From JANNBN01 sp031430595 (GTDB taxonomy: Bacteria; Actinomycetota; Acidimicrobiia; Acidimicrobiales; JANYDT01): 64,000 bases of DNA. Numbering within the stretch: the stretch's first letter is position 1; each line of letters opens with the position of its first letter. The stretch covers positions 124,001 to 188,000 of the forward strand of contig JANPBU010000035.1 of NCBI GenBank assembly GCA_031430595.1. The letters are read 5' to 3'. Positions 36,740-44,735 of this stretch are shown here, in pieces. The notes under the pieces are model-generated. The model did not search any database. It was not told the DNA's origin and worked only from the letters and a program-made list of their open reading frames with translations. The translations under genes were made by a program, and so were the position numbers.

Positions 36740-37870
36740 CTACTTCAGAAATTCCGCCACGTTCGCGGCCGAAACCAACACCGGCTGAAGCGCATCTTGC
36801 AGGTTGCCTGCCGAATCTCTGACGATCACGGTGCCATGATCAGTTGGGCCTTCAGCAAGTACTTTGCCAGAAAGCACCTGTTGCAAGTAATCAACGCCGT
36901 ACTTTCCGTAGAGATCTACCGGCTGGGCAATCACAAAGTCGGCATTTCCATCACGAACGGCTTCGAATTCGATCTTGATTCCATCGATCGTGGCAATGTA
37001 GATATGGCCAGGATCACCAGCAGGCTTGAGTTTGCCTTTAGCTTTTAGTGCCACCAGCGTTGGTTCGAGGAAGGCGCCCCCGGCATGCATGTATACGCCC
37101 ATCACATCTGGTGTTGAGTCGAGCAACGCAGGAAGCGCGTTTGCTACCTCGCTAGCGGCCCAGCCAGCTGCATCGATGCGGACCATCTTGACGTTCGGAG
37201 CCTTCTTCACCATGCAATCGTCAAACCCTTTAGCTCGCTCTTGAGCGGCAACATTGGTTGGGTCACCCGCAATGTGGATGATCGAGCCCTTGGTAATCAC
37301 TTTGGACATGGCGTCGCAGGCCAAGAGGCCGTAATCCAAGTTGTTGGCTCGAACAACGATTTCGACCGGTGCGGTCACACCGTCATTCACGACGACGACC
37401 TTGATGCCCTTCGAAGCGAGTTCCTTCAGCTTGGCGGTGATCGCACCGCTATCGACCGGGCTCACGACGATTCCCCTAGCGCCTTGAGATACCAGGGCGT
37501 CGATGTCGGCGAGTTGTTGCGCCGCATCGCCACCTGCGTTGACTATTTCCAACGCGTCGAGGCCAAGCGTTTTGATCTCTGCCTCAGTTGAGGCATTGAA
37601 GACACGCCAAAAGTCGGTGGTGAGCAGCGGAATCGAGACTCCGATTTTGCCGACACTCGCCGCGACGGCGGTCGTTTCGGCCGGTGCCGCGATGGTCTCG
37701 GCAGTCGTTTCGGCCGGTGCATCGGCAGTGGTTTCAGCCGGTGCTTCAGCAGTCGTTTCGGCTGGTGCTTCAGCAATCGTTTCTGCGGTTGGGCTTGAGC
37801 TGCCACAGCCTGTCGCAAATAGTGCGGCGGTCAGTATGACTGCTAGCGGATGGATTAATCGTGTTTTCAT
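36740..37870 (-). CDS. Sugar ABC transporter substrate-binding lipoprotein
   Basis: 376 residues. Signal peptide with lipobox LFATGC (Cys22), then a repetitive Ala/Pro/Glu/Thr linker made of APAETTA units, then a periplasmic-binding-protein type 1 domain: KIGVSIPLLTTDFWRVFNAS, ADIDALVSQGARGIVVSPVD, IHIAGDPTNVAAQERAKGFD and DVMGVYMHAGGAFLEP. It captures the sugar for the CUT2 importer. Its start overlaps the preceding enolase-superfamily gene (ATGA). Confidence 0.92.
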   Translation of the reverse strand: MKTRLIHPLAVILTAALFATGCGSSSPTAETIAEAPAETTAEAPAETTADAPAETTAETIAAPAETTAVAASVGKIGVSIPLLTTDFWRVFNASTEAEIKTLGLDALEIVNAGGDAAQQLADIDALVSQGARGIVVSPVDSGAITAKLKELASKGIKVVVVNDGVTAPVEIVVRANNLDYGLLACDAMSKVITKGSIIHIAGDPTNVAAQERAKGFDDCMVKKAPNVKMVRIDAAGWAASEVANALPALLDSTPDVMGVYMHAGGAFLEPTLVALKAKGKLKPAGDPGHIYIATIDGIKIEFEAVRDGNADFVIAQPVDLYGKYGVDYLQQVLSGKVLAEGPTDHGTVIVRDSAGNLQDALQPVLVSAANVAEFLK

Positions 37871-39051
37871 TGGTTCTCCTCCTGTTGTAAGTCGACGGAA
37901 ACGACGTCTCCGCTAGGTGTAGCAATTCCGAGACGGTGACCGGTGACGGATCCCAGCTCGTAGTGAACGGTGCTCATCTCGTTGATGGCGGCCCAGTCCC
38001 AATCGATTCCCAGACCGACCTGGTTCGATGGGTAGGCGCGGCCGTCGCATACCACGAGCGAGGTTGTGGTGATCGGATCCAGTTGCGGGATGTACTCAAC
38101 CCACATCCCGTTCTGTACCGAGCATGCGAGTTGAGTATGCAACTCCATCAAGAAGTGGGGTGCGACGCCAACATTGAATGATTCGGCGAGGTGCGCGACT
38201 TTCATCCAAGGGGTGATTCCACCAATCCTGGCAACGTCAACCTGAACAATCGAACAGGCCCCGTGCTGGAGGTACTCGCGAAACTGAGCGAGGCTGTACA
38301 GCGATTCCCCCACAGCGATTGGCACGGAGGTCGCTGCTGCTAAACGGGCGTGTCCGCTGACATCATCGGCTGGAAGTGGCTCTTCTAGCCATCCGAGGTC
38401 GAGTCCTTCCAGCATGGTTGCCCGACGCCTCGCATTGTCGCTCCGAAACCCCTGGTTGGCATCGACCATGATCTCAAAGCGGTCGCCAACCGCGGCGCGA
38501 ACCGCCGAAACTCGCTCGACGTCCTCACGGGCATCGGGCTTACCGATTTTGATCTTGGCTCCAGCGAAGCCCAACGCCAGCATTGCTTTGGCGTCACGAA
38601 CGAGTTCTTCGGTGGAAAGGTGCAGCCAACCGCCCTCGGTTGTGTACACCGGAAGTGACTCATGGGCACCTCCGAGTAGCTGATTGATCGGAAGGCCGAC
38701 TCGACGGGCTCGCAAATCCCAAAGAGCGGTATCGATGGCCGCCATCGACAACGAGAGGACCGGCCCAACGCCGAGAGCATGTGCTGAGTAAAGAAGGTCG
38801 TGCCAAATGCTTTCTATCCGCTCGGCCTCTCGACCGATGATGAGCGGAAGTAAATGATCACGTAAAAGTGCCACGATCGAGCTTCCGCCGACACCGATCG
38901 TGTAGCTGTAGCCGGTACCGGTGACCCCATCACTGTCGGTGAGCGTCAGGATCGGGGTCTCTTGACTCACAAACGACTGGATCGCATCCGTTCGCGGAAC
39001 TGCTGGGTGCAGATCGACGAGGCGCAGTTCAACGGAAACAACTCTGGCCAC
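37867..39051 (-). CDS. Enolase-superfamily acid-sugar dehydratase/racemase, first operon gene
   Basis: 394 residues of the mandelate racemase subgroup. Base KxK in FAGAKIKIGKPD, metal ligands in MVDANQGFRSDN, WLEEPLPADD and VGESLYSLAQF, and a late His in VAPHFLMELH. It is distinct from the L-fuconate dehydratase further down, so the operon has two enolase-superfamily enzymes. It may accept the acid of a second sugar. Substrate unknown. The start GTG 39051 has an AGGGG-type ribosome site, and the operon operator candidate lies just upstream. Confidence 0.83.
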   Translation of the reverse strand: MARVVSVELRLVDLHPAVPRTDAIQSFVSQETPILTLTDSDGVTGTGYSYTIGVGGSSIVALLRDHLLPLIIGREAERIESIWHDLLYSAHALGVGPVLSLSMAAIDTALWDLRARRVGLPINQLLGGAHESLPVYTTEGGWLHLSTEELVRDAKAMLALGFAGAKIKIGKPDAREDVERVSAVRAAVGDRFEIMVDANQGFRSDNARRRATMLEGLDLGWLEEPLPADDVSGHARLAAATSVPIAVGESLYSLAQFREYLQHGACSIVQVDVARIGGITPWMKVAHLAESFNVGVAPHFLMELHTQLACSVQNGMWVEYIPQLDPITTTSLVVCDGRAYPSNQVGLGIDWDWAAINEMSTVHYELGSVTGHRLGIATPSGDVVSVDLQQEENQ

Positions 39052-39077
39052 TCAGGTTCCCCTCTCTCATCTCGTAG

Positions 39078-39103
39078 ATCATAGATTATAGATAATCGAT
39101 GAT
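39078..39103. promoter_or_regulatory. 26-bp palindrome upstream of the sugar operon
   Basis: The sequence is a dyad of ATCAT-N-GATTAT-NN-ATAATC-N-ATGAT, with 22 of 26 positions symmetrical. It is AT-rich in a GC-rich setting and lies 27 bp upstream of the first gene's GTG. A GntR/FCD dimer encoded within the operon is the obvious candidate to bind. The link is inference. Confidence 0.7.
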
Positions 39104-40094
39104 TTGGAGGATACGGGTTTCTGAAAGCTTTGTCAAATAGGCCCAGTCCTCCCGAAGCTGGCCCTGCCCGCAAAGTAACCTCAGGATGCGGAGCTGGTTG
39201 CTTCCCGCGATTTCGATCACGGAGATGGGCCATTCCCGGGTAGTTCCGCGTGTTCCTGCGAAGTTCTGCAGAGTTCTATGTACCTTTATCGAGCACGGCT
39301 CGACTGTTGCGAAAATCGTGATCGTGCCGATGCGGTTCTACAGGGATCTCCAGCCAGCGAACGAGCGAATCGGTCTCACACAACGGCCTGATGGGAACAC
39401 CGGGCATCGTAGAAGCATCGGTAGCGTTGTCAAACAATGAGCATTCCCCGAGGATCGATGGTTCCAACATAAGTTCCTCGGACTAGAACTACCTGAACCC
39501 TGGCGTTCTATCCATCCGACGCAGGTTCACGATTCGTCGTCCCGGTCGGCCGACCTGGATGGCGCACATGATCGACGAGACGGCTCACCATTCGGGGCAC
39601 ATTGACCTGATTCGCGATGCACTTGGACGACCTCCGGTGCGCTGACTCGGACGCAGGGTTCCGGTAGGCACAAAGGTTCGATTTGAACTGACGTCAAACT
39701 GAGCCAGATTCGGCGTTGCGCTCGATGCGACCGTTCGTGGTGAGACGCAGTTTTCGTGCACAGTTCCTGGAACACGGTTTCTGCCCTCGAATCCGCCGAA
39801 GCCGAGGGATCTCAGAAATGTTCGTTTTTGAGACACTCGGTAATCGAGAATATGCCGGTGATACTTCGCGCGAAGTATGGGCCATTACCGGGCGATGGAG
39901 AGGTGCTGTTCATCAGGATATCGGGTGTCGTTATGCGTGGACGGGAAGCGTGTCGTGTGTGGGTGTGTGGAACGATGCGGCATGGGATCGGGTACCGACG
40001 GTGCGAGGCGGTCGGGGACGGTCACGTTCTCTTCACTGACATCGAGGGCTCAACTCGTCGGTGGGAGGCGGATGCCGACGCGATGCGGCGGTAT
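39104..40094. other. Gene graveyard between the sugar operon and the accessory array
   Basis: Nearly 1 kb without an intact gene. It contains two recognisable gene remnants on the plus strand (a DinB/DUF664 C-terminus at 39526-39645 and a cyclase N-terminus at 39982-40095). The rest shows no family resemblance in any frame. Confidence 0.6.
39526..39645 (+). pseudogene. C-terminal remnant of a DinB/DUF664 protein
   Basis: An in-frame stretch ends at TGA 39643-39645 and reads PTWMAHMIDETAHHSGHIDL followed by IRDALG. It matches the metal-binding C-terminal helix (H-x3-E-x2-H-x3-H pattern) of DUF664 mycothiol/bacillithiol transferase-like proteins. The upstream part of the gene is missing. No start or ribosome site is visible, so this is a decayed fragment. 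Confidence 0.5.
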
Positions 40095-40095
40095 T
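39982..40095 (+). pseudogene. N-terminal remnant of a class III adenylate/guanylate cyclase
   Basis: From ATG 39982 the frame reads MGSGTDGARRSGTVTF. After one missing base near 40035 the next frame continues LFTDIEGSTRRWEADADAMR. This joins into the first beta strand and metal-binding Asp of class III cyclase domains (FTDIEGST). The homology stops at the end of the flavodoxin-like gene on the other strand, so the gene was truncated there. Confidence 0.65.
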
Positions 40096-40684
40096 ACCTG
40101 TTCCCGACCCACTGCCGGATCTCGTCAACCAATTGCTCGAGAACGCCTGTCGTCCCGGCGGGCAGCGGATCCGGAAACCGTTGCTCGGGATACGCGAACG
40201 TTCCCCCCAGATGGACCGGCTGGACGCAGGGCATCTGGTGCTGTTCGAAAAACTTGATCATGTTGTCCGCGCATTGGCGCACACTCGGATCGTCCGCGGG
40301 ATCGGTGGCGCCGTTGACGATGACCGCTCCGAGTTTTCCTTTGAGTTGTTGTCCGTCGCGCCACAGGGGATCCGATCTGTCGAGCAAGACGACGCCCGGG
40401 GCCGGCGGCATTCCGAAACAGGTGGGAGTAGCCATCAGAATCACGTCCGACTCCTTCATGAGTGACAGAACACGATCGATCCCGTCGCCGTGGTATCCGA
40501 ACGTTTGATAACACTGCTCGCACCCGAGACAGTCGATACGCTCATCGGCCAGACGCACCTGTTCCACGACCTTCACCCGCCGATCTCTCTCGAGCGAGCG
40601 AAGAACCTCGCCGAGCATCCGCCCTGAGTTACTCGACGCGCGTGGGCTGCAGTCGATTCCAATGACGGTCGTCGCTTTGTCCAT
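40094..40684 (-). CDS. Flavodoxin/NADPH-dependent FMN reductase-family protein
   Basis: About 196 residues from ATG 40684. An N-terminal FMN-phosphate loop (GIDCSPRASSNSGRML) and a Cys-rich segment IDCLGCEQCYQTFG are seen, followed by SDVILMATPTCFGMPPAPG. This pattern is common in flavodoxin-fold oxidoreductases with a Cys pair that may bind a metal or a disulfide. The C-terminus ends a truncated cyclase on the opposite strand, suggesting that this gene arrived by insertion. Reaction unknown. Confidence 0.78.
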   Translation of the reverse strand: MDKATTVIGIDCSPRASSNSGRMLGEVLRSLERDRRVKVVEQVRLADERIDCLGCEQCYQTFGYHGDGIDRVLSLMKESDVILMATPTCFGMPPAPGVVLLDRSDPLWRDGQQLKGKLGAVIVNGATDPADDPSVRQCADNMIKFFEQHQMPCVQPVHLGGTFAYPEQRFPDPLPAGTTGVLEQLVDEIRQWVGNR

Positions 40685-41120
40685 GTGAGGAACCCTAGTA
40701 AGGGTCCGCCGCAGGATAAGGCGCGCGTCTATGGCGAGGACCAGGCGTTCGTGGCAAGGACGCACAACGCAGCGCCTGTCTTGGCCAACCGCAAGGCGGA
40801 GGACGCCGCCACGGACGTCTGGAACCGTTAGAAACGCCGCATTTATCCTGCGGCGGACCCTAGGGCGTGAAGCTCGATACCGAATGGCACGGGGCGGAGC
40901 TTTGAGTATTCGAAGTCAGCGCAATATTTTGACCTGCCCGATATTTGTACCAGTCGCAGTTTGCAGGAGCAGCTATGGACATCGCAGAAGCCGTCCGCTA
41001 CGCCCGCACCCAGATCGAGGCGGTCCGATTCGAACCGGTCGCGTCGTCGCAAACGGCCCACCGGCCGCCACGAACTCGCCCCCTCAGGGCCGCACACTTC
41101 ACTCACTCTGAAGACAACGC
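40685..41120. other. Stretch with a possible small or truncated gene
   Basis: No confident gene. A plus-strand frame ending at a TAG near 40831 could be the tail of a lost gene. At 40975 an ATG preceded by AGGAG opens a frame starting MDIAEAVRYARTQIEAVRF that then runs into low-quality sequence opposite an antitoxin gene. It could be the start of a truncated gene. Not recognised. Confidence 0.3.
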
Positions 41121-41185
41121 CGACCCGCTGAATAACCGGCGTAGCGCAGTGGTTTGTGTGCTCGGTACTGTTCGGCGGTTCAGAC
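41121..41185 (+). repeat. Array repeat, degenerate copy 1
   Basis: ATAACCGGCG followed by GTGTGCTCGGTACTG resembles the left end and box 1 of the array repeat. It lies directly at the 3' end of the antitoxin gene and is the leftmost copy seen. Confidence 0.45.
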
Positions 41186-41509
41186 GGTGGCTTCTTTGCC
41201 GAGGTGTACGGGAACGCGTCGATCTTCGTCGTCGAACACAGCAACGAGTTCAAGTCGAGCACCAAGTGCTTCGAGGTATTGGCGAAGCGTTGATACCCGG
41301 ACGTCGTCAGAATGCTCAAGTTTAGAGATCGCTCCTTGGGTGACATCGAGTCGACCGGCGAGTTCTGCCTGGCTGATCGCTTCGCCATGACGCAGTTCGT
41401 ACAGCCGGATCTCTTCGAGCGTGTCGAGACGCAGCGATGCAAGACGTTCGGTGGCACCAGGACGCTCGACGACTTGGTTGCGTAGTTCGGAGAATCTTGT
41501 TCTGGCCAT
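41180..41509 (-). CDS. XRE-family antitoxin (HigA-like)
   Basis: 109 residues with a Cro/C1 helix-turn-helix (ISQAELAGRLDVTQGAISKL, then RVSTLRQYLEALGARLEL). It follows a RelE/HigB-type toxin gene on the same strand with a one-base overlap, the usual toxin-first order of higBA. It should neutralise the toxin and repress the promoter upstream of 41868. The short length is normal for this type. Confidence 0.85.
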   Translation of the reverse strand: MARTRFSELRNQVVERPGATERLASLRLDTLEEIRLYELRHGEAISQAELAGRLDVTQGAISKLEHSDDVRVSTLRQYLEALGARLELVAVFDDEDRRVPVHLGKEATV

Positions 41510-41868
41510 CAGATCAGCCCTTCGGTTCGGAGTTCGTCAAGGTATGCGTCGAAAAGGTCATCGGCGAGAGGAACAGCCCACTCGTACCAGTCGTTCCATT
41601 CGCCGGTTTTGTCGCCGCCAAACAGCAGGATCGCTTGGCGACGTGGATCGAAGCTGAACAGGACACGCAGGACACCGCCCTTGGCCGCTCTCAGTTCTTT
41701 CATCGATTGGTGCCGTGAAGCATGAATTCTGTCGACAATTGGTCGACCGAGATCCGGTCCGCGTTCTGCAAGTACGTCGATCCGATCGGTGACGGCTTCC
41801 TGTTGCTCGATGGTCAGTGTCGACCACCACTCACGGAACTCGTCGGTGATCTCAACTTCCCACACCAT
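41509..41868 (-). CDS. RelE/HigB-type toxin (Gp49 family)
   Basis: 119 residues resembling phage-derived Gp49/HigB toxins, ribosome-dependent mRNA interferases. Seen: FREWWSTLTIEQQEAVTDRI, the core RHQSMKELRAAKGGVLRVLF and FDPRRQAILLFGGDKTGEWN with a helical tail. First gene of the toxin-antitoxin pair. Such pairs stabilise cassette arrays, fitting its place at the left end of the array. Confidence 0.85.
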   Translation of the reverse strand: MVWEVEITDEFREWWSTLTIEQQEAVTDRIDVLAERGPDLGRPIVDRIHASRHQSMKELRAAKGGVLRVLFSFDPRRQAILLFGGDKTGEWNDWYEWAVPLADDLFDAYLDELRTEGLI

Positions 41869-41950
41869 GACATTATGAGTCGTAGCTCATCATGAGTCAA
41901 GCCTCATGTTTACCCGCACACTTCGTTCAAGCAAATCGAATCGAGAACCA

Positions 41951-42075
41951 CACACTCCCGGCGATAGTCCGCGCGCTTAGTACTCGATATTGTTCGCTCG
42001 GCAAATGCAATGTGTGCTTGACAATTGCCCGGGCATTCCTGGTGAACGGCTCGGGCCAGATTGCAATGCCTGCTA
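41951..42075 (+). repeat. Array repeat, copy 2
   Basis: Contains CACTCCCGGCG, then box 1 (GCGCGCTTAGTACTCGATAT at 41971-41990), a shortened box 2 (TGTGTGCTTG) and CGGGCCAGA at about 42052. It separates the toxin-antitoxin pair from the VOC remnant and SUKH gene. Confidence 0.7.
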
Positions 42076-42178
42076 TTGATCGCAAAGAACGCCCGGCCGC
42101 CGTTCCGCCATGTGCCACAACGCCCCGGCCGGGTCGACCACGTAGGCGATACGAAGGCTTTCCGGGCGGACTATGTTC
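42073..42178 (-). pseudogene. C-terminal remnant of a VOC/glyoxalase-like protein
   Basis: A minus-strand frame ending TAG at 42073 reads IAYVVDPAGALWHMAERRPG, the final beta strand and metal-ligand region usual in VOC proteins (pattern Y-x-DP-G-x-W-x2-AE). Only the last 35 or so residues remain. The SUKH gene begins on the other strand where the homology ends, so the rest was lost or replaced at a cassette junction. Confidence 0.5.
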
Positions 42179-43189
42179 GGTTGGGTGATCGAGTCCGCCG
42201 TCGAACGGTTAGAAGAACTCGCTGCCGAGTACGCAGATGACTACTGGGGTGCACCGATGCTTCCTGCGGCGTCCGAGACCGACATTGCACAGATCGAGGC
42301 GCTCGTATGGCCATCCCGTATTCCTGAAGAGGTCCTGCGGTTTTGGCGGTTTCGATCCGGTGGTCCAATATCCGATGTGTTGTGTGGCATCGAGTTACAA
42401 GGACCGCGTGAGTGCGGGGAGAACTACATCGTGCTTGGCGACGAACCGTTTCGTCACCCGAAGGTGTTGCTGCCCCTCGGTTACGGCTATCAACTTTGGC
42501 TGTGTGTGGAACTTGCAACGAACGGATGCGACGGTGGGGCGCTTTGGCGCGTTGTGAACGATGACTCTGGAATGTGCGAGATCTATCCGTCCTTAGGGTG
42601 TGCGTTGGAGTTTGCGGTCGCCGAAATGAAACGTCTTGGTCGGCGCCCAGAGTTCGAAGAGAACGTCGAGCGTTACCTCGGCAGTCGAACCTTTGCGGTG
42701 GAAGGACTCGATCAATACATGCCGCTTGCGTGGCCGCTGCACTGGCGAGAGTTGCAGGGTGTTTCGCCGGCCGACATGCGACCGGTCGGTGCGACGACAA
42801 CCGTATCCGGCGTCATTGCGGGTACGGCGACAGAGCCGTGGATTATCACGGGGACCGTCAAGATGCTCGGCGGAAGTGGTGCGGGCAACGTTGGAGTCCT
42901 TCAGGACAGCACTGGACAGATCGAGTTCGTTGCGACAGGCAAGGCGGATCCTGCGTGTGTTCTTCTTGGTAAAGACCCGGTCGAAATCGAGTTGCGCCGC
43001 CGCGACCCGAGCCAGCCGACCATGACTACCGACGAGGCCGAAGCAGCGAACGACTACGCCCGGGATATCGCCATTAGAGCCGGACTTCCCGCTGGAGTTG
43101 TGGGTGACTTCGCCGCTAATCTTGCCCGTGCAGCGGGAGGTTCAGCGTACTTTGAGGCAGTACGGGTCCGACCGACCTCCAACAGGTGA
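42173..43189 (+). CDS. SMI1/KNR4 (SUKH)-family protein
   Basis: 338 residues. The N-terminal half is a SUKH domain (AASETDIAQIEALVWPSRIP, EEVLRFWRFRSGGPI, then the WRVVNDDSGMCEIYPSLGCALEF segment). SUKH proteins often act as immunity proteins against contact-dependent toxins. The C-terminal part has an OB-fold-like stretch (TTVSGVIAGTATEPWIITGTV). ATG 42173 or GTG 42185 could be the start. It is a single-gene cassette between copy 2 and the recombinase unit. Confidence 0.72.
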   Translation: MFGWVIESAVERLEELAAEYADDYWGAPMLPAASETDIAQIEALVWPSRIPEEVLRFWRFRSGGPISDVLCGIELQGPRECGENYIVLGDEPFRHPKVLLPLGYGYQLWLCVELATNGCDGGALWRVVNDDSGMCEIYPSLGCALEFAVAEMKRLGRRPEFEENVERYLGSRTFAVEGLDQYMPLAWPLHWRELQGVSPADMRPVGATTTVSGVIAGTATEPWIITGTVKMLGGSGAGNVGVLQDSTGQIEFVATGKADPACVLLGKDPVEIELRRRDPSQPTMTTDEAEAANDYARDIAIRAGLPAGVVGDFAANLARAAGGSAYFEAVRVRPTSNR

Positions 43190-43337
43190 ACCGTTCCCAC
43201 TTGCGAGCTCACCGCATGAAACCCGGACGCATTTTTATGAAAGCCAGCTTCATTGATTGCCCATTCCCACGCAATTGACTGCACGCAAACTCCGGTCGCT
43301 GAACCCACTCGATAACGAGCGCAAAGGTCGTTGCCCA

Positions 43338-43361
43338 AACCGATCGATAACCGGCGCGAAA
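43338..43361 (+). repeat. Array repeat left end abutting recombinase unit 1
   Basis: ACCGATCGATAACCGGCGCG matches the left end of the array repeats (…ATAACCGGCG). Immediately after it the recombinase unit's terminator hairpin begins, instead of box 1. Confidence 0.6.
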
Positions 43362-43388
43362 GGGCGATACCGGTGCACGGTATCGCCC
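43362..43388 (-). terminator. Hairpin after recombinase gene 1
   Basis: A perfect 11-bp inverted repeat (GGGCGATACCG / CGGTATCGCCC with a 5-base loop) lies just past the integrase stop. The same hairpin is kept at the third copy (58535-58561). It could be a terminator, or a terminal recombination sequence of the unit. Confidence 0.7.
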
Positions 43389-43400
43389 CAGCATCGGTGT

Positions 43401-44327
43401 TCAGCCGGCTCGTGCTGCTCCGGCGACGAATGCTGCGACGATGTAGGTGGCGTGTCGGTCGAGGGATTGGCGTGCGCGGTCGTATCGCATTGTGGTTCGC
43501 GGGTCGGCATGGCTTGCTGCTTCTTGCACGTCACGCAGTGGTACTCCGGCGTCGAGGGCTGCGGTGATGAAGGAGTGGCGAAGGCTGTGTGGTGAGATTC
43601 GCTTGTTCACCCCAGCACGTTTCGATAACCGTTTGACCATCCGATCCGCCGCGTAACGATCCATACGTCCACCTTTGGCCCCAACAAAGATCGGACCGGT
43701 TGTTCGTTCACCGATGTACAGATCCAGACTTCTTCCGGTTCGTGGAGCGAGCGGAATGACCACATGCTTGCCTCCCTTGCGAACGATCCGCAACGTGCGG
43801 TGGCCACGGTCCATGTCGAGTGCTTCGATGTCTGCGTTCAGTGCTTCGCTGATCCGCAAACCGTTGAGTGCGACGAGTGAGATGAGCGCGTGTTCACGCG
43901 GGGTTCCGAGTCCGGCTTGGACGAGGAGACCGCCAAGCTCGTTGCGATCCAAACCGAGTGTTCTCGATTCGTGATCAACCTTCGGTCGTCGAACATTCGC
44001 TGCAGGGTTCCGGTCAAGGAGTCCTTCGTCGTGGCAGTACTTGAAGAACCCCCCAATAGTTGACATACGTCGCGCAACAGTTGATCGCATCTTGCCTGCC
44101 GATTCCATCTCCCGCCCGAAGATCTCGATGTGAGCACGTTTCGCTTCGAGAACAGCGATCCGATTATCGGTGCACCATTCAGCGAAGATCCGTAGATCGG
44201 TCCGGTAGCTACGAAGTGTCGCGCCGCCATACCCGGCAAGAAACCCAGCGATCGCACCCTTCGTCTTGGCGTCGAACGGATCGTCAGGCTGGAACAGTAC
44301 AAGTGATGTTGATGTTGAGACGGCCAT
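43401..44327 (-). CDS. Tyrosine recombinase, intact copy
   Basis: 308 residues with an N-terminal SAM-like core-binding domain (residues 20-115: FLAGYGGATLRSYRTDLRIF) and a C-terminal catalytic domain. Catalytic residues appear complete: Arg158 (LNGLRISE), a Lys near 184, His247 and Arg250 (PHSLRH), His273 (ASHADP) and nucleophile Tyr282 (TMRYDR). No obvious extra IntI-type insertion is seen, so it looks XerC/phage-like. ATG 44327 has a perfect AGGAGG. It should cut and join repeats of this array (inference). Two broken relatives lie at 54195 and 58518. Confidence 0.92.
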   Translation of the reverse strand: MAVSTSTSLVLFQPDDPFDAKTKGAIAGFLAGYGGATLRSYRTDLRIFAEWCTDNRIAVLEAKRAHIEIFGREMESAGKMRSTVARRMSTIGGFFKYCHDEGLLDRNPAANVRRPKVDHESRTLGLDRNELGGLLVQAGLGTPREHALISLVALNGLRISEALNADIEALDMDRGHRTLRIVRKGGKHVVIPLAPRTGRSLDLYIGERTTGPIFVGAKGGRMDRYAADRMVKRLSKRAGVNKRISPHSLRHSFITAALDAGVPLRDVQEAASHADPRTTMRYDRARQSLDRHATYIVAAFVAGAARAG

Positions 44328-44343
44328 GATGGCCTCCTAGTGA

Positions 44344-44366
44344 CCCTGCCCCTCTGAAGGGCGGGA
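44344..44366 (-). promoter_or_regulatory. Conserved hairpin upstream of the recombinase ribosome site
   Basis: CCTGCCC and GGGCGGG pair around a short loop, a few bases upstream of AGGAGG. The same element is found at copies 2 (about 54675-54697) and 3 (about 59515-59536). Its retention suggests translational control or a recombination site role. Confidence 0.5.
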
Positions 44367-44399
44367 ACACAACATCGACACCGCAAGCCAGAACAGAAA

Positions 44400-44485
44400 C
44401 CGTGATTACTATGCGCGCAGATAAGGGCCAGAGTGCAGTGGGTAAGTGCGGCTTGAACTTGAAGTTATTCCGCGTTGTTATGGAG
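44400..44485 (+). repeat. Array repeat right half after recombinase unit 1
   Basis: TATGCGCGCAGATAAGGGCC followed by AGAGT and later GCGTTGTTATGGAGTG matches the right half of complete copies at 49726 and 52231. The recombinase unit therefore lies between a left end and a right half of one repeat. Confidence 0.65.
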
Positions 44486-44528
44486 TGGATCTGTTGCCTT
44501 TGGTCAGTTGCAAAACGTGGTTCTCGAT

Positions 44529-44735
44529 TTATTGACCGGCGAACGCTTTGCTGATTGGGGTCATCCAGGACTCGGCTTCGGCGCTGTCGCCGATTACGCT
44601 CACCCGATCGCGAGCCCGACCCCATAATTCAGCGAGTAGCGCAGTTCCTTCACCACCAATCCCGGCAGTTATCTTCCGGGGGCCGAGGACAATCCACTGT
44701 ACGCTTAACAATGTGGTGAGTGATCTCGTGGGCAA
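44529..44735 (-). CDS. Short hypothetical or truncated protein
   Basis: A 68-codon frame from TTG, overlapping an array repeat at its 5' end. The distal part reads GEGTALLAELWGRARDRVSV and ends in PISKAFAG. It looks like the tail of a larger protein but I do not recognise it. Its first 25 codons lie in repeat sequence, so a fragment is more likely than a complete gene. Confidence 0.3.
   Translation of the reverse strand: MPTRSLTTLLSVQWIVLGPRKITAGIGGEGTALLAELWGRARDRVSVIGDSAEAESWMTPISKAFAGQ

Noticed and set aside
39660..39690. Possible tRNA (GGTTCGATT-like segment)
   Set aside because: No acceptor stem, anticodon stem or D-arm could be built around it.
43401..44327. Classical IntI integron integrase
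   Set aside because: The order of catalytic motifs fits a general tyrosine recombinase and no extra segment typical of IntI is evident; a profile search would be needed to settle it.
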